NCBI GenBank assembly: GCA_947564735.1
Contig: CANOEC010000011.1
Span: forward strand, 1 to 64,000
DNA from: an uncultured Lachnospiraceae bacterium
Lineage (GTDB): Bacteria > Bacillota > Clostridia > Lachnospirales > Lachnospiraceae
Reading direction: 5' to 3'
DNA: 64,000 nucleotides
Part shown: positions 25,781 to 35,587 of the stretch, one piece after another
Layout: each line of letters starts with the position of its first letter
Numbering within the stretch: the stretch's first letter is position 1
The notes under the pieces: generated by a model
The model's database searches: none
The model's input: only the letters and a program-made list of their open reading frames with translations
What the model was told of the DNA's origin: nothing
Position numbers and translations under genes: made by a program

Positions 25781-28156
25781 ATGAACGGCAAAGTATTACG
25801 CGTTTTGGAATATCACAAAATCATAGACCGCCTGACGGAACATGCTACCTCAGAACAGGGAAAAAAATTGACAGCGTCACTCGTTCCCATGACGGATGCA
25901 GGGGCAATCGCCACAGCACAGACGGAGACTGCGGATGCGCTCGGTCATCTGTTCCGTAAAGGTTCCACATCATTCGGCGGCAACAAAGACCTCGGCATGT
26001 GTATCAAATCACTTGAAGTCGGCAGCGTACTCTCGATTACCGAGCTTCTGCGCATAGCCGCATTTTTAGAAAACGTCAACCGCATCAAAGGCTACGGCAG
26101 GAAAGAACGGGAAGATACTCCCGGCGATTCACTGGATGTATATTTTGACAATCTGGAACCACTCACGCCGCTTGCCAATGAGATTCGCAGATGCATTTTA
26201 TCAGAGGAAGAAATTGCCGACGATGCCAGCCCTGCATTAAAACACATCCGACGCAGCATGAACATTACCAACGACCGGATTCACTCACAGTTGACATCCA
26301 TGATCAATGGTTCTTACCGCACCTACCTTCAGGATGCGGTTGTGACAATGCGCAATAACCGTTACTGTATTCCTGTCAAATCCGAATACAAAGGGCAGGT
26401 TCCGGGCATGGTACACGACCAGTCTTCCACCGGTTCCACTTTTTTCATAGAGCCTGCTGCCGTAGTGAACCTAAACAATGAATTAAAAGAGCTGGAAATA
26501 AAAGAGCAGGAGGAAATCGAAGTCATCCTTGCCGACTTGAGCGCACAGACAGGCGCTTACACGGAAGTTCTGGCAAATAACCAGAAAGCAATGACGGCAC
26601 TTGATTTTATTTTTGCCAAGGCATCCTTAGCCATGGAGCAGAACGCTACCATACCGGTTTTTAACACGGAGCACCGGATTCACATCCGCCAAGGACGGCA
26701 CCCTCTTCTGGATAAGAAAAAAGTGGTGCCCATTGACATCCGGCTTGGCGAGGATTTCGACCTGTTAGTCATCACGGGACCCAATACCGGCGGCAAGACC
26801 GTCTCCTTAAAAACAGTAGGGCTTCTGACGCTGATGGGGCAGGCGGGACTGCATATTCCGGCGGCTGACCGTTCCGAATTGTCTATTTTTAACGAAGTAT
26901 ACGCAGATATCGGGGATGAGCAGAGTATCGAACAGAGTCTCAGTACTTTTTCCTCCCATATGACAAATATTGTGTCCATTCTTAAGACAGCAGATTCTGA
27001 CTCTCTCTGTCTCTTTGACGAATTAGGCGCAGGCACTGACCCGACGGAAGGCGCCGCCCTTGCCATTTCTGTGCTGGATTATCTGCACAACCGCGGCATC
27101 CGCACGATGGCAACCACACATTACAGCGAACTGAAAGTCTATGCTTTATCTACTAATTATGTGGAAAATGCCTGCTGCGAATTTAATGTGGAAACGCTGC
27201 GCCCCACCTACCGTCTCTTAATCGGTATTCCGGGAAAAAGTAACGCCTTTGCTATTTCCTCCAAGTTAGGGCTGCCGGATTACATTATCGAGGACGCCAA
27301 ACGGCATATTGCCGAGGATCAGGAAAGTTTCGAGGATTTGCTGACAGATTTGGAAAACAGCCGTCTGACCATCGAGAAAGAACGGGCAGAAATCGAATCC
27401 TACAAGAATGAAGTCAAGGCGCTCAAGCAGCAACTCGAATCCAAGCAGGAAAAAATCGAACAGTCCAAGGCGCGTATCCTGCGTGAAGCAAACGAGGAAG
27501 CCCGCGAGATTTTACAAAATGCCAAGGAAATTGCCGATGAGACCATCCGCACATTTCAAAAAGCGGGCGCCGGTTCTTCTATCAAGGAACTGGAAAAGTC
27601 TCGCCAGAAGGTACGTGACAAAATATCCGAGAAAAACGATAAGCTTACATTAAAAAATGACAAACCGGTCCACAAGACATTAAAGCCGAACCAGATTAAG
27701 CTTGGCGACAGCGTCAAAGTCATTTCCATGGGGCTGAAAGGCACGGTCAGCTCCCTTCCGGACAAAAACGGCAAACTCTTCGTACAATGCGGCATCATCC
27801 GCTCGCAGGTTATGCTAGACGACCTTGTGCTGACAGAAGAAGAAACCATTCATACCGGCAAAATGCAGCGTTCTTCGTCCGGAAAACTTAAAATGTCCAA
27901 ATCCTACTCCGTTTCTACCGAGATTAATCTGCTCGGCCGCACGGTAGACGAAGCGCTGTCGGAATTAGACAAATATATAGATGACGCCTATCTGGCACAT
28001 CTGCCAAGCGTCCGCATCGTTCACGGCAAAGGCACCGGTGCGCTGCGAAACGCAGTGCACAACTATCTGCGTAAGAACCGGGTCGTAAAAAGTTACCGGC
28101 TCGGAGAGTTCGGAGAAGGCGATGCAGGTGTCACGATTGCAGAATTTAAAGACTAA
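25781..28156 (+). CDS. mutS2: Endonuclease MutS2
   Basis: The 791-residue MutS2 protein has a MutS core without a mismatch-binding domain, an ABC ATPase with Walker A ITGPNTGGKTVSLKT near residue 331 and Walker B CLFDELGAGTDPTEGAA, a long coiled coil (residues ~510-620) and a C-terminal Smr endonuclease domain from about 715 (LLGRTVDEALSELDKYIDDA, then HGKGTGALRNAV). In Bacillota MutS2 acts in recombination control and in rescue of collided ribosomes. GGAGAAAAGAA lies just upstream of the ATG. The response-regulator gene follows after 15 bases. Confidence 0.95.
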   Translation: MNGKVLRVLEYHKIIDRLTEHATSEQGKKLTASLVPMTDAGAIATAQTETADALGHLFRKGSTSFGGNKDLGMCIKSLEVGSVLSITELLRIAAFLENVNRIKGYGRKEREDTPGDSLDVYFDNLEPLTPLANEIRRCILSEEEIADDASPALKHIRRSMNITNDRIHSQLTSMINGSYRTYLQDAVVTMRNNRYCIPVKSEYKGQVPGMVHDQSSTGSTFFIEPAAVVNLNNELKELEIKEQEEIEVILADLSAQTGAYTEVLANNQKAMTALDFIFAKASLAMEQNATIPVFNTEHRIHIRQGRHPLLDKKKVVPIDIRLGEDFDLLVITGPNTGGKTVSLKTVGLLTLMGQAGLHIPAADRSELSIFNEVYADIGDEQSIEQSLSTFSSHMTNIVSILKTADSDSLCLFDELGAGTDPTEGAALAISVLDYLHNRGIRTMATTHYSELKVYALSTNYVENACCEFNVETLRPTYRLLIGIPGKSNAFAISSKLGLPDYIIEDAKRHIAEDQESFEDLLTDLENSRLTIEKERAEIESYKNEVKALKQQLESKQEKIEQSKARILREANEEAREILQNAKEIADETIRTFQKAGAGSSIKELEKSRQKVRDKISEKNDKLTLKNDKPVHKTLKPNQIKLGDSVKVISMGLKGTVSSLPDKNGKLFVQCGIIRSQVMLDDLVLTEEETIHTGKMQRSSSGKLKMSKSYSVSTEINLLGRTVDEALSELDKYIDDAYLAHLPSVRIVHGKGTGALRNAVHNYLRKNRVVKSYRLGEFGEGDAGVTIAEFKD

Positions 28157-28171
28157 GAAAAAGGAGTAGCC

Positions 28172-28870
28172 ATGGTAAGTAAACAGAAAATTTTAATTGT
28201 TGATGACGATAACAATATTGCAGAATTGATTTCTCTTTATTTGACGAAGGAATGCTTTGAGACCATGATTGTCAACGACGGCGAGTCAGCGCTGAATGCA
28301 GTGGACAGCTTTGAGCCGAATCTGATGCTTTTGGATTTGATGCTGCCGGGTATTGACGGCTATCAGGTGTGTCGTGAAATCCGTTCCAAATCTTCACTGC
28401 CGATTATCATGCTCTCTGCCAAGGGTGAGGTCTTTGACAAAGTGCTCGGCTTGGAACTTGGTGCAGACGATTACATGGAGAAGCCTTTTGATTCCAAGGA
28501 ATTGGTTGCCAGAGTCAAAGCCGTCCTGCGCCGTTATAAGCCGGTTGTCGCCGAGACAAAGCCCTCAGATGTCAAGAGCGTGGAATACCCAGATTTGATT
28601 ATCAATCAAACCAACTATTCCGTTATTTACATGGGTAAGACCATTGAAATGCCGCCCAAAGAACTGGAACTGCTCTATTTTCTTGCATCTTCACCGAATC
28701 ATGTTTTTACAAGAGAGCAGCTTCTCGACCAGATTTGGGGCTATGAATATATCGGTGATACACGTACAGTCGATGTACATATCAAACGACTGCGCGAAAA
28801 AATCAACGACCATGAGAAATGGCGTATCGCCACTATCTGGGGAATTGGTTATAAGTTTGAGTCACGTTAA
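28172..28870 (+). CDS. OmpR/PhoB-type response regulator
   Basis: The 232-residue protein has a receiver domain (residues 1-120: LIVDDDNNIAELI, phospho-Asp in LMLLDLMLPGIDG, MLSAKGE, and the K in YMEKPFD). A winged-helix DNA-binding domain follows (PPKELELLYFLASSPNHVFT, and DTRTVDVHIKRLREKI). It is the partner of the histidine kinase that follows. AAGGAG lies 5-6 bases upstream of the start and mutS2 ends 15 bases before it, so all three genes may share a transcript. The targets are unknown. Confidence 0.94.
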   Translation: MVSKQKILIVDDDNNIAELISLYLTKECFETMIVNDGESALNAVDSFEPNLMLLDLMLPGIDGYQVCREIRSKSSLPIIMLSAKGEVFDKVLGLELGADDYMEKPFDSKELVARVKAVLRRYKPVVAETKPSDVKSVEYPDLIINQTNYSVIYMGKTIEMPPKELELLYFLASSPNHVFTREQLLDQIWGYEYIGDTRTVDVHIKRLREKINDHEKWRIATIWGIGYKFESR

Positions 28871-28872
28871 AA

Positions 28873-28918
28873 AAACGTCGCTTTGCAGCGACGTTTAAGA
28901 GAATGCTTCGCATTCTCT
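28873..28918. repeat. Two perfect hairpins between response regulator and kinase
   Basis: The first stem is AAACGTCGCT with AGCGACGTTT and loop TTGC. The second is AGAGAATGC with GCATTCTCT and loop TTC. A partial third copy (TGCTTCGCATTCTC) follows at about 28924. There is no T-run; they may lower expression of the kinase relative to the regulator. Confidence 0.75.
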
Positions 28919-28975
28919 GCATTTGCTTCGCATTCTCCATGTATTTTTCTAATCATAAAAAGAACGGAATATGTT

Positions 28976-30400
28976 ATGAGGAAAACGCTTTATCTCAAAT
29001 TAATACTTGCCTACATCATTTTCGGGCTGTTTGGGTTCGTGGTGGTCGCTACTTTTGTGTCCAATATGACTATCGACCATCTGAAAAAGGAACATGCCGA
29101 TAACCTTTACAGGGAAGCGACCCTAATTGCGAACACCTACGCAACGGATTTGTACAATAATGAAACCTCTCTGGAAACGGTGAAGACACAACTGGACGCT
29201 CTGGACACTTATCTGGACGCCACTCTGTGGATTATCAATCCTTCGGGACGTATGGTACTGGACTCTTCTTCACCTCTTGATGTGGAGAATGAGATTGTGA
29301 TTGAGAACTTTGACCCGACCGTCACTGAAGGTTCTTACTACACTATCGGCAACTTTTTTGAGACCTTTGACGAAAACATGCTGAGCGTATTTGCGCCTAT
29401 CACCTCCGACTATAAGGTCAAGGGCTATGTGGTCATTCATTGTACCATGAGCGGCATCCAAAGCGAGGCAAACAACCTGCTCAATATTTCTTATATTATG
29501 CTGGTCATCCTGTTTTTGTTATCGTTAATCATCTTAATTTTTTTCACGGAAATCGTCTATATTCCGCTTCGCAAAATCACCGAAGCAACGGAGCAGTATG
29601 CCAGCGGCAATATGCATTATGAATTTAGTGTGGAGAGTGAAGACGAAATGGGCTATCTGGCTGCCACCCTGTCCTATATGGCAAGCGAGATTGCACGTTC
29701 GGAAGACGACCAGAAGAAGTTTGTCGCCAATGTCTCCCATGACTTCCGTTCTCCCTTAACTTCCATTAAGGGATATCTGGAAGCTATGATTGACGGTACG
29801 ATTCCGCCCGAAATGTATGAAAAATATTTAAATATCCTTTTGAATGAAACTGAAAGGCTGCGAAAGCTGACGAACAGCCTGCTCACTTTAAATAATCTGA
29901 ATACAAAAGGAATCATGCTCAACAAAACGGATTTCGACATCAACAGAACCATCCGCAATGTTGCCGCCACCTTTGAAGGCACATGCCGCGCCAAGACTAT
30001 TGCCATCGAACTGGTACTTACCGGGGAAGAGATGTATGTCGTTGCAGATATGGATAAAATTCAGCAGGTGCTTTATAATCTGCTGGACAATGCCATCAAA
30101 TTCAGCCATCACGATTCCGTAATTAAAATTGAAACGTCGGAGAAGCATAATAAAATTTTTGTCAGCGTAAAAGATTCCGGAATCGGCATTCCGAAAGACG
30201 ATTTGAAATTAATCTGGGACCGCTTCTACAAATCCGATTTGTCCCGCGGCAAAGATAAGAAGGGCACCGGACTGGGGCTTTCCATCACCAAGGAAATCAT
30301 CCGCTCCCACGGCGAAAACATTAACGTCATCAGCACAGAGGGCGTCGGCACCGAATTTATTTTCTCACTGCCCAAGTCTGACGTTGAAGACGATGACTGA
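28976..30400 (+). CDS. Sensor histidine kinase
   Basis: The 474-residue membrane kinase has a first membrane helix near residues 8-30 (LILAYIIFGLFGFVVVATFV), an extracellular sensor of about 140 residues, a second helix near 175-195, and a HAMP domain (IPLRKITEATEQYASGNM). The HisKA domain has the phospho-His in FVANVSHDFRSPLTS, and the ATPase has N (LYNLLDNAIKFS), DSGIGIP and GTGLGLS boxes. The start at 28976 gives the normal N-terminus. The upstream hairpins separate it from its response regulator by 105 bases. Confidence 0.94.
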   Translation: MRKTLYLKLILAYIIFGLFGFVVVATFVSNMTIDHLKKEHADNLYREATLIANTYATDLYNNETSLETVKTQLDALDTYLDATLWIINPSGRMVLDSSSPLDVENEIVIENFDPTVTEGSYYTIGNFFETFDENMLSVFAPITSDYKVKGYVVIHCTMSGIQSEANNLLNISYIMLVILFLLSLIILIFFTEIVYIPLRKITEATEQYASGNMHYEFSVESEDEMGYLAATLSYMASEIARSEDDQKKFVANVSHDFRSPLTSIKGYLEAMIDGTIPPEMYEKYLNILLNETERLRKLTNSLLTLNNLNTKGIMLNKTDFDINRTIRNVAATFEGTCRAKTIAIELVLTGEEMYVVADMDKIQQVLYNLLDNAIKFSHHDSVIKIETSEKHNKIFVSVKDSGIGIPKDDLKLIWDRFYKSDLSRGKDKKGTGLGLSITKEIIRSHGENINVISTEGVGTEFIFSLPKSDVEDDD

Positions 30401-30504
30401 CGTAAAAAACGATAACTGGCGCAAAGGACGACGCCCGGCGCACAGTATGCGCTATATTGCTCCGCTTGAAACAAAGAAACGGTCCAGCCCGCAACAGCCC
30501 AGCG

Positions 30505-30999
30505 CTATTGCTGCCAGCTCAACCGATGCAGCGCCCCTTGTGTCTGCATGCCGCTGAAATCGTTCTGCCTAAGCGCCTCATACAAAACGATTGCCACGGA
30601 ATTTGACAGATTCAAAGACCTGATTTGATCCATCATCGGGATACGGATGCAGGTCTCTTCATTCTCTACCAGAATCTCCTCTGGAATTCCTCCGCTCTCC
30701 TTGCCGAACATAATGTAATCATCGGGGGCAAACGTTACATCCGTATAGACGCGCTTCGCCTTCGTCGTCGCCATCCATATTTTTGCATCCGGATGTTTCT
30801 CTTTAAATTCAGCATAATTCATATATCTGGTAACATCAAGCTGTTCCCAGTAATCCATGCCGGAACGTTTAACCGACTTTTCATCCAGCCTGAAACCGAG
30901 CGGCTCAATCAAATGAAGGCTCGTCCCTGTAGCAACGCAGGTACGTCCGATATTGCCCGTATTTGCCGGAATCTCCGGCTGATGCAGTATAATGTGCAT
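30505..30999 (-). CDS. trmL: tRNA (cytidine/uridine-34 2'-O)-methyltransferase TrmL
   Basis: This 164-residue SPOUT methyltransferase methylates the wobble ribose of some leucine tRNAs. The signatures are HQPEIPANTGNIGRTC at the N-terminus, MFGKESGGIPEE near residue 98, and IRSLNLSNSVAIVLYEALRQ in the knot. The length is normal. AGGAG lies 8 bases upstream. It converges with the kinase gene and lies 81 bases after the aminotransferase gene in the same direction. Confidence 0.93.
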   Translation of the reverse strand: MHIILHQPEIPANTGNIGRTCVATGTSLHLIEPLGFRLDEKSVKRSGMDYWEQLDVTRYMNYAEFKEKHPDAKIWMATTKAKRVYTDVTFAPDDYIMFGKESGGIPEEILVENEETCIRIPMMDQIRSLNLSNSVAIVLYEALRQNDFSGMQTQGALHRLSWQQ

Positions 31000-31080
31000 A
31001 ATCCATACTCCTATACGCAGAATGACCGCTCAGGCAGAATAAGCTTCCATCTGAGCGGTATTTACAAATCATCTATTTCC

Positions 31081-32253
31081 TTACTGCTTCTCACCGCGCA
31101 GTCTCTGCACGAAATTTCCCAGTTTGCCTATCGCTAGCTTTAAATTATCAAGAGAATACGCGTAGGATATTCTAAGGAATCCTTCTCCACAGTCACCGAA
31201 TGCCGTCCCCGGTACAACGGCTACTTTTTCCTCCTCTAACAGTCTGGCTGCAAACTCCTCACTCGTAATGCCAAACTCCTTAATAGACGGAAACACATAA
31301 AAAGCGCCAAATGGTTCAAAGCACTCCAGTCCCATCTCGCGAAAAGCATTCATCAGATAACGCCTTCTCTGGTTATATGCCGTTTTCATTTCCGCCACAT
31401 CCTCATCCCCGTTACGCAGCGCTTCCACTGCCGCATACTGGCTCGTCGTAGGCGCACACATAATGGCAAACTGATGAAGCTTTAGCATCTGCTCAATAAT
31501 CGCTCTCGGTCCACAAGCATAACCAAGTCTCCACCCGGTCATCGCAAATGCCTTGGAAAACCCATTGATGAGAATTGTCCGTTCCTGCATCCCTTCAATC
31601 TCGGTGATAGACACATGTTTCTCTTTGTAAGTCAACTCTGCGTAAATCTCGTCAGACATGACAAGTATGTCATGTTTTCTGATAACCTCTGCTATCGCTT
31701 CCAAATCCTCGCGCTCCATAATCGCACCGGTCGGATTATTTGGAAACGGCAGAACGAGCAGTTTTGTTTTTTCCGTAATGGCTTCTTCTAACTCCTGAGC
31801 CGTCAGACGAAATTCATTCTCAGCCTTCAGCTCAATGATGACCGGAACACCCCCAGCCATGATTGCGCAAGGCTCATAAGAAACAAAGCTGGGCTGCGGA
31901 ATCAACACTTCATCACCGGAATTGAGCACTGCGCGCATTCCGATGTCAATCGCCTCCGAACCGCCCACCGTGACAAGCACTTCATGCAACGGGTCGTATG
32001 TAACGCCTTGTTTTCTCTTTGTATAATTGCAGATTTCTTCTTTCAGCTCTTTTAATCCGGCATTTGACGTATAGAATGTTCTCCCTTTTTCTAAGGAGTA
32101 AATACCTTCGTCCCTAATATGCCATGGGGTATCAAAATCCGGTTCTCCAACGCCGAGGGAAATGGCATCGTCCATCTCGCTGACAAGGTCAAAGAATTTT
32201 CGTATGCCGGAAGGCTTCAGCGCAACTGTTTTCTCAGATAACATGTTCTTCAC
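31081..32253 (-). CDS. PLP-dependent class I/II aminotransferase
   Basis: The 390-residue fold-type I aminotransferase has SLGVGEPDFDTP near the N-terminus, FPNNPTGA near residue 170, SDEIYAEL near 200, the PLP lysine in NGFSKAFAMTGWRLGYA near 235, and FLRISYAYS at the end. It is close to PatA/AspC-type enzymes that act on aspartate, aromatic amino acids or N-acetyl-diaminopimelate; the exact substrate is not clear. The GTG start overlaps the stop of the Lrp regulator (GTGA), so the regulator probably controls this gene by sensing an amino acid. Confidence 0.9.
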   Translation of the reverse strand: MKNMLSEKTVALKPSGIRKFFDLVSEMDDAISLGVGEPDFDTPWHIRDEGIYSLEKGRTFYTSNAGLKELKEEICNYTKRKQGVTYDPLHEVLVTVGGSEAIDIGMRAVLNSGDEVLIPQPSFVSYEPCAIMAGGVPVIIELKAENEFRLTAQELEEAITEKTKLLVLPFPNNPTGAIMEREDLEAIAEVIRKHDILVMSDEIYAELTYKEKHVSITEIEGMQERTILINGFSKAFAMTGWRLGYACGPRAIIEQMLKLHQFAIMCAPTTSQYAAVEALRNGDEDVAEMKTAYNQRRRYLMNAFREMGLECFEPFGAFYVFPSIKEFGITSEEFAARLLEEEKVAVVPGTAFGDCGEGFLRISYAYSLDNLKLAIGKLGNFVQRLRGEKQ

Positions 32254-32732
32254 GGTGTCACCTTCTCTCTGGTATCTTCATATTTTTTAGATAAGATTGT
32301 GCCATGGTCTTTATATTTTTTCAGAATAAAATGGGTCGCCGTACTTAAAACGGAATCTAATGTTGATAACTTATCGGACACGAAACCGGATATCTGCTTT
32401 AATGATTTGCCTTCCAGCGTAACCAGTAAATCATAGCCGCCGGAAATCAGATAAACCGACGTCACCTCCGGATACTTATAAATCCGCTCGGCAATGCTGT
32501 CGAATCCCTGTCCGCGCTGGGGCGTCACACGCACTTCGATGAGCGCGGAAACCTTTTCGATAGACGTCTTTTCCCAATCAATCATCGTGTGATATCCACA
32601 GATAATACCCTCTGCCTCCAACGCCGCCAGTTCATTGATAACATCTATCTCTTCCACACCTAAAATAACTGCCAGCTCTTTTAAATCAATGCGGCTGTTC
32701 CTTTCTACGATTGCCAATAGCTCTTCTCTCAT
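32250..32732 (-). CDS. Lrp/AsnC-family transcriptional regulator
   Basis: The 160-residue protein has an N-terminal winged helix (RNSRIDLKELAVILGVEEID) and a RAM ligand-binding domain (ALIEVRVTPQRGQGFDSIAE, VYLISGGYDLLVTLEG). GGAGG lies 6-7 bases upstream. It is coupled by a four-base overlap to the aminotransferase gene and follows the AIR-synthase-like gene by 62 bases. Confidence 0.92.
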   Translation of the reverse strand: MREELLAIVERNSRIDLKELAVILGVEEIDVINELAALEAEGIICGYHTMIDWEKTSIEKVSALIEVRVTPQRGQGFDSIAERIYKYPEVTSVYLISGGYDLLVTLEGKSLKQISGFVSDKLSTLDSVLSTATHFILKKYKDHGTILSKKYEDTREKVTP

Positions 32733-32794
32733 GATAATCCTCCGTTCTTGCTTCTTTTTTCCTTATTACACCTTTATCCGCTACATTTACACCA

Positions 32795-33787
32795 TTATTT
32801 GCTGCGCCGGATGCAATATATCTGATCCGCCTTCGGTCTGTCCAGATAACGCTTCTCATCTTCATTATAGATAACACGGTCGTTTCCGTCCGTTGTCCTT
32901 CCAATGATAACCGCCGGAATATGCTCGCGCTTTAATGCCGCGAGAAGTTCTTCCCCGTTATCCACCGTCATAATCAGACATCCTCCCGACAACAGCTCAT
33001 AAGGATTCAGCTCAAAAAATTCACAAATCTCTATGGTTTCCTGTTTTATGGGTATTTTCTTTAAATCAATTTCCAGTCCAACGCCTGCCCGTTGTGCCAG
33101 TTCCCACAAGGCGCCAAAAATTCCTCCTCTGGAAACATCATGCATCCCGCAAACGCCGGACTTTATGGCGGTGGCGGCCTCCGGTATCACGGACAGATAG
33201 CGGTCGTAAGAGGCAGCTTGTTCTATCATACGCGCCGGATAACGGGTACACAGCTCTTCTCTTCGCTCTCTGGCAAGACGAACCGTGCCCTCTAACCCAA
33301 TCCATTTGCTGACTACAATCTCCTGTCCTGCCCGGACTCCCATCTGGGAATCCTCTTCTCCTCTGCGCCTCTTGCCGACTCCCGTCACGGTCATCACCGG
33401 TTCCGTTATGCCCGGAACTACTTCCGTATGCCCGCCGATTATCTCTATGCCGTTTATCCGACACACTTCCTCGGCACGTTCCATCATCGTCTGAAGCACC
33501 GTTTCTTCCGTCCCGCCGGGCAGCATAACCGCAAGCATGACTCCTACCGGCTCCGCGCCAGCCACCGCAATATTATTGAGCGCCATGGGGACTGCGTATG
33601 TACTGATATCCTCCGCCGGAGCGGTTACGGGCGTCGTGCTGACTACGGTATCATACCCTTCTGAAAATGTTAAAATGGCGCAGTCTTTCCCTACACCTGC
33701 GCCACTTACCACTTCATCCCTATGCGTCTTGATTTTCTTTAACACGGAGCGCTTTAGCACGCTCTCGGATATTTTTCCTTCTCTCAT
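32795..33787 (-). CDS. AIR-synthase-related / HypE-like ATP-binding protein
   Basis: The 330-residue protein belongs to the PurM/HypE/SelD superfamily. The N-terminal AIRS domain has GAGVGKDCAI near residue 30 and NNIAVAGAEPVGVML, plus IEIIGGHTEV. The C-terminal domain has GMHDVSRGGIFGALWELAQR and LLSGGCLIMT. No hydrogenase genes are nearby, so HypE function in hydrogenase maturation is not supported here; such lone proteins are common in Clostridia. The start at 33787 has AGGTG 8 bases upstream; the longer open frame upstream runs into the VanW gene and is not used. Confidence 0.85.
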   Translation of the reverse strand: MREGKISESVLKRSVLKKIKTHRDEVVSGAGVGKDCAILTFSEGYDTVVSTTPVTAPAEDISTYAVPMALNNIAVAGAEPVGVMLAVMLPGGTEETVLQTMMERAEEVCRINGIEIIGGHTEVVPGITEPVMTVTGVGKRRRGEEDSQMGVRAGQEIVVSKWIGLEGTVRLARERREELCTRYPARMIEQAASYDRYLSVIPEAATAIKSGVCGMHDVSRGGIFGALWELAQRAGVGLEIDLKKIPIKQETIEICEFFELNPYELLSGGCLIMTVDNGEELLAALKREHIPAVIIGRTTDGNDRVIYNEDEKRYLDRPKADQIYCIRRSK

Positions 33788-33812
33788 GACTCTGCACCTG
33801 AACTGTGATGGT

Positions 33813-35357
33813 TTATTGTTCCGGTGGCGCAGGTTGCTCCGCCGGTGGCGCCGGTTGTGCTGCCGCATCTGCCGCCGCCTGTGCTGCCGCTGCATCCGCT
33901 GCTGCCTGTGCCGCCGCCGCATCCGCTGCCGCCTTGTATGCACCGGCTACCGCCTTCACTTCATCAACACTATTCGTTGCTACCGCCGCCATGATGGCAT
34001 TATACGCCCCTTCGTCCGTCGTCGCAATGCCGACCGTCGCACTTCTTGGCGCTTTCATATAACTACTGCTGTTAATCTGCTCCCTGCTAATCTCCACACC
34101 ATTCTCACGAACAACTTTCCACAGCTGCGCCTTATAACCGATATGCGCCGACTGCACGGAACAGTATCCTACCGGCATGGACGCATCCGTGTAGATAATC
34201 TCCGTATCCGGCACCGTTTTCTCCAAAACGACACTTTCAAAGGCAATCTCCCGGCTGCTGTCTCTCGTCTCCACTCCATATATGGTAAACGTAATCTGTT
34301 TGTCCGATGTGGTGCTGCCTTCGATATAAATCGGGTACCCCGTATTATTCTTAAACTTAAAATCCTTACCGGAAGACTCTGCAATCGCCGCATCCGCAGA
34401 AGGGCTGACATAGGTAACAATCATGGAATGATTATACCGCTCCGTCACCTCCAGCTCGGACAGCAGAACCGCATTGTACAAAGTTGTGGACACCTGACAG
34501 ATTCCCCCGCCGAGACTGTCTACTACCTGCCCGTTCAGATAGGAACCCGCCATATAATAACCGTTCGCCTCAGTAAAAGGAGCCACCGCCTCGTAGGCAG
34601 AAAATTCGTCTCCCGGATATAACGTTGTACCGTTAATCAGACTGCACCCGTTAGCCACATTTGCACTTCTTGCACCGCCGGACGTGGAATAGCTTGTCGA
34701 AAATGTTCCCAGCACATCCTTCACTTTTGCAAGGTCTTCCGCACTCCCCGCAGGCTCCTGCACTGCAACCACCAAATCAATACTACAGCTTGTACCGTTC
34801 CAGCCATTCGTCAGATAATCATATACTGCATCGACGGAGGCTGCCGTATCAACCATAATGCCCGGCTGTCCTTCGGTAATCTCAAATCCATTCTCTGTCT
34901 TTGTCAGCGTCGCATTCACAGCCTCCTGATTGTACTGCTGTGCATTTTCTTCTATCAATGTCCTGATTTTATTTTTATCAAAGTCGAAATTAACCGTATA
35001 TACCTTGTTGCGATACTGTAAATCCTTCAGCTCTTTGTAGCACCGCAGGATATCGCCGTCATGCCCGAAATGTGCCGCTTCATCCAGAACCGTCTCATTT
35101 CCCCATTTCAAACCAAGTTCCGAGGCGGTCGTCACAATGGTTCCGCCATCCACCGCATTCAACGTAATCTCTGCACCGCCAAAAGAATCCACATACTCTT
35201 TCACCATATCCTTCGCTTCTGCGGTCGTCATCCCGGACAAATCCATATCGTTAATATATATGCCTGATTCTATTTTCTCTTCCTTTGCGTTGACCGGCAT
35301 CGTGACAGCCATCATTACAGCCATCACAATCGGAACCGTTATTGACACCCTTTTCAT
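33813..35357 (-). CDS. VanW-family secreted wall protein with Ala-rich tail
   Basis: The 514-residue exported protein has a signal peptide (ITVPIVMAVMMAVTMPVNA), two putative peptidoglycan-binding (YoaR-like) segments (residues ~30-220), and a VanW domain (ANGCSLINGTTLYPGDEFSA, then GGGICQVSTTLYNAVLLSEL, and RYNHSMIVTYV). The last 70 residues are a low-complexity tail built from DAAAAQAA-type repeats and ending in Pro/Glu-rich QPAPPAEQPAPPEQ, probably a wall-spanning spacer. It probably binds or modifies peptidoglycan. The HypE-like gene follows after 25 bases. Confidence 0.88.
   Translation of the reverse strand: MKRVSITVPIVMAVMMAVTMPVNAKEEKIESGIYINDMDLSGMTTAEAKDMVKEYVDSFGGAEITLNAVDGGTIVTTASELGLKWGNETVLDEAAHFGHDGDILRCYKELKDLQYRNKVYTVNFDFDKNKIRTLIEENAQQYNQEAVNATLTKTENGFEITEGQPGIMVDTAASVDAVYDYLTNGWNGTSCSIDLVVAVQEPAGSAEDLAKVKDVLGTFSTSYSTSGGARSANVANGCSLINGTTLYPGDEFSAYEAVAPFTEANGYYMAGSYLNGQVVDSLGGGICQVSTTLYNAVLLSELEVTERYNHSMIVTYVSPSADAAIAESSGKDFKFKNNTGYPIYIEGSTTSDKQITFTIYGVETRDSSREIAFESVVLEKTVPDTEIIYTDASMPVGYCSVQSAHIGYKAQLWKVVRENGVEISREQINSSSYMKAPRSATVGIATTDEGAYNAIMAAVATNSVDEVKAVAGAYKAAADAAAAQAAADAAAAQAAADAAAQPAPPAEQPAPPEQ
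33822..33930 (-). repeat. GCC-rich tandem repeat coding for Ala-Asp-Gln tail
   Basis: Imperfect repeats of GCAGCGGATGCG/GCACAGGCA type encode AAADAAAAQAA three times at the end of the VanW protein. Repeat number may differ between strains. Confidence 0.65.
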
Positions 35358-35587
35358 GAAAACCCGTACCTTTCCTCCACTCTAAATTGCTCATGTGAAA
35401 TATTTGTGTTAAAATGTATCAGTAATCGTGCCTTCTTTCTATTTGCAGTCTGAACCGCAGGCGCAAACTTACGATTGAAGAAACTTTGGTTTTGCAGCCT
35501 AATACCCATTCATCTGCTCCGCAGATGCTCAAAACAGTGCGGAGAATGCCCTCCGGCATGAGCTTTAGAAGTACTTCTCACACTAAC
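35358..35587. other. Intergenic region upstream of the VanW gene
   Basis: It contains two small hairpins (35511-35527, and ATGCC..GGCAT near 35546) and presumably the VanW promoter. No gene was seen. Confidence 0.5.
35511..35527. repeat. Perfect hairpin, GC-TCC-GC tip
   Basis: CATCTGC pairs exactly with GCAGATG around TCC. The same core (ATCTGC-TCC-GCAGAT) is found again at 57917-57931, 22 kb away. Confidence 0.65.

Noticed and set aside
33537-34622. Long plus-strand open frame of 361 codons rich in Arg and Cys
   Set aside because: It is the antisense of the GCC-rich VanW and HypE-like genes. Composition is extreme, there is no ribosome binding site, and the minus-strand genes are clear.
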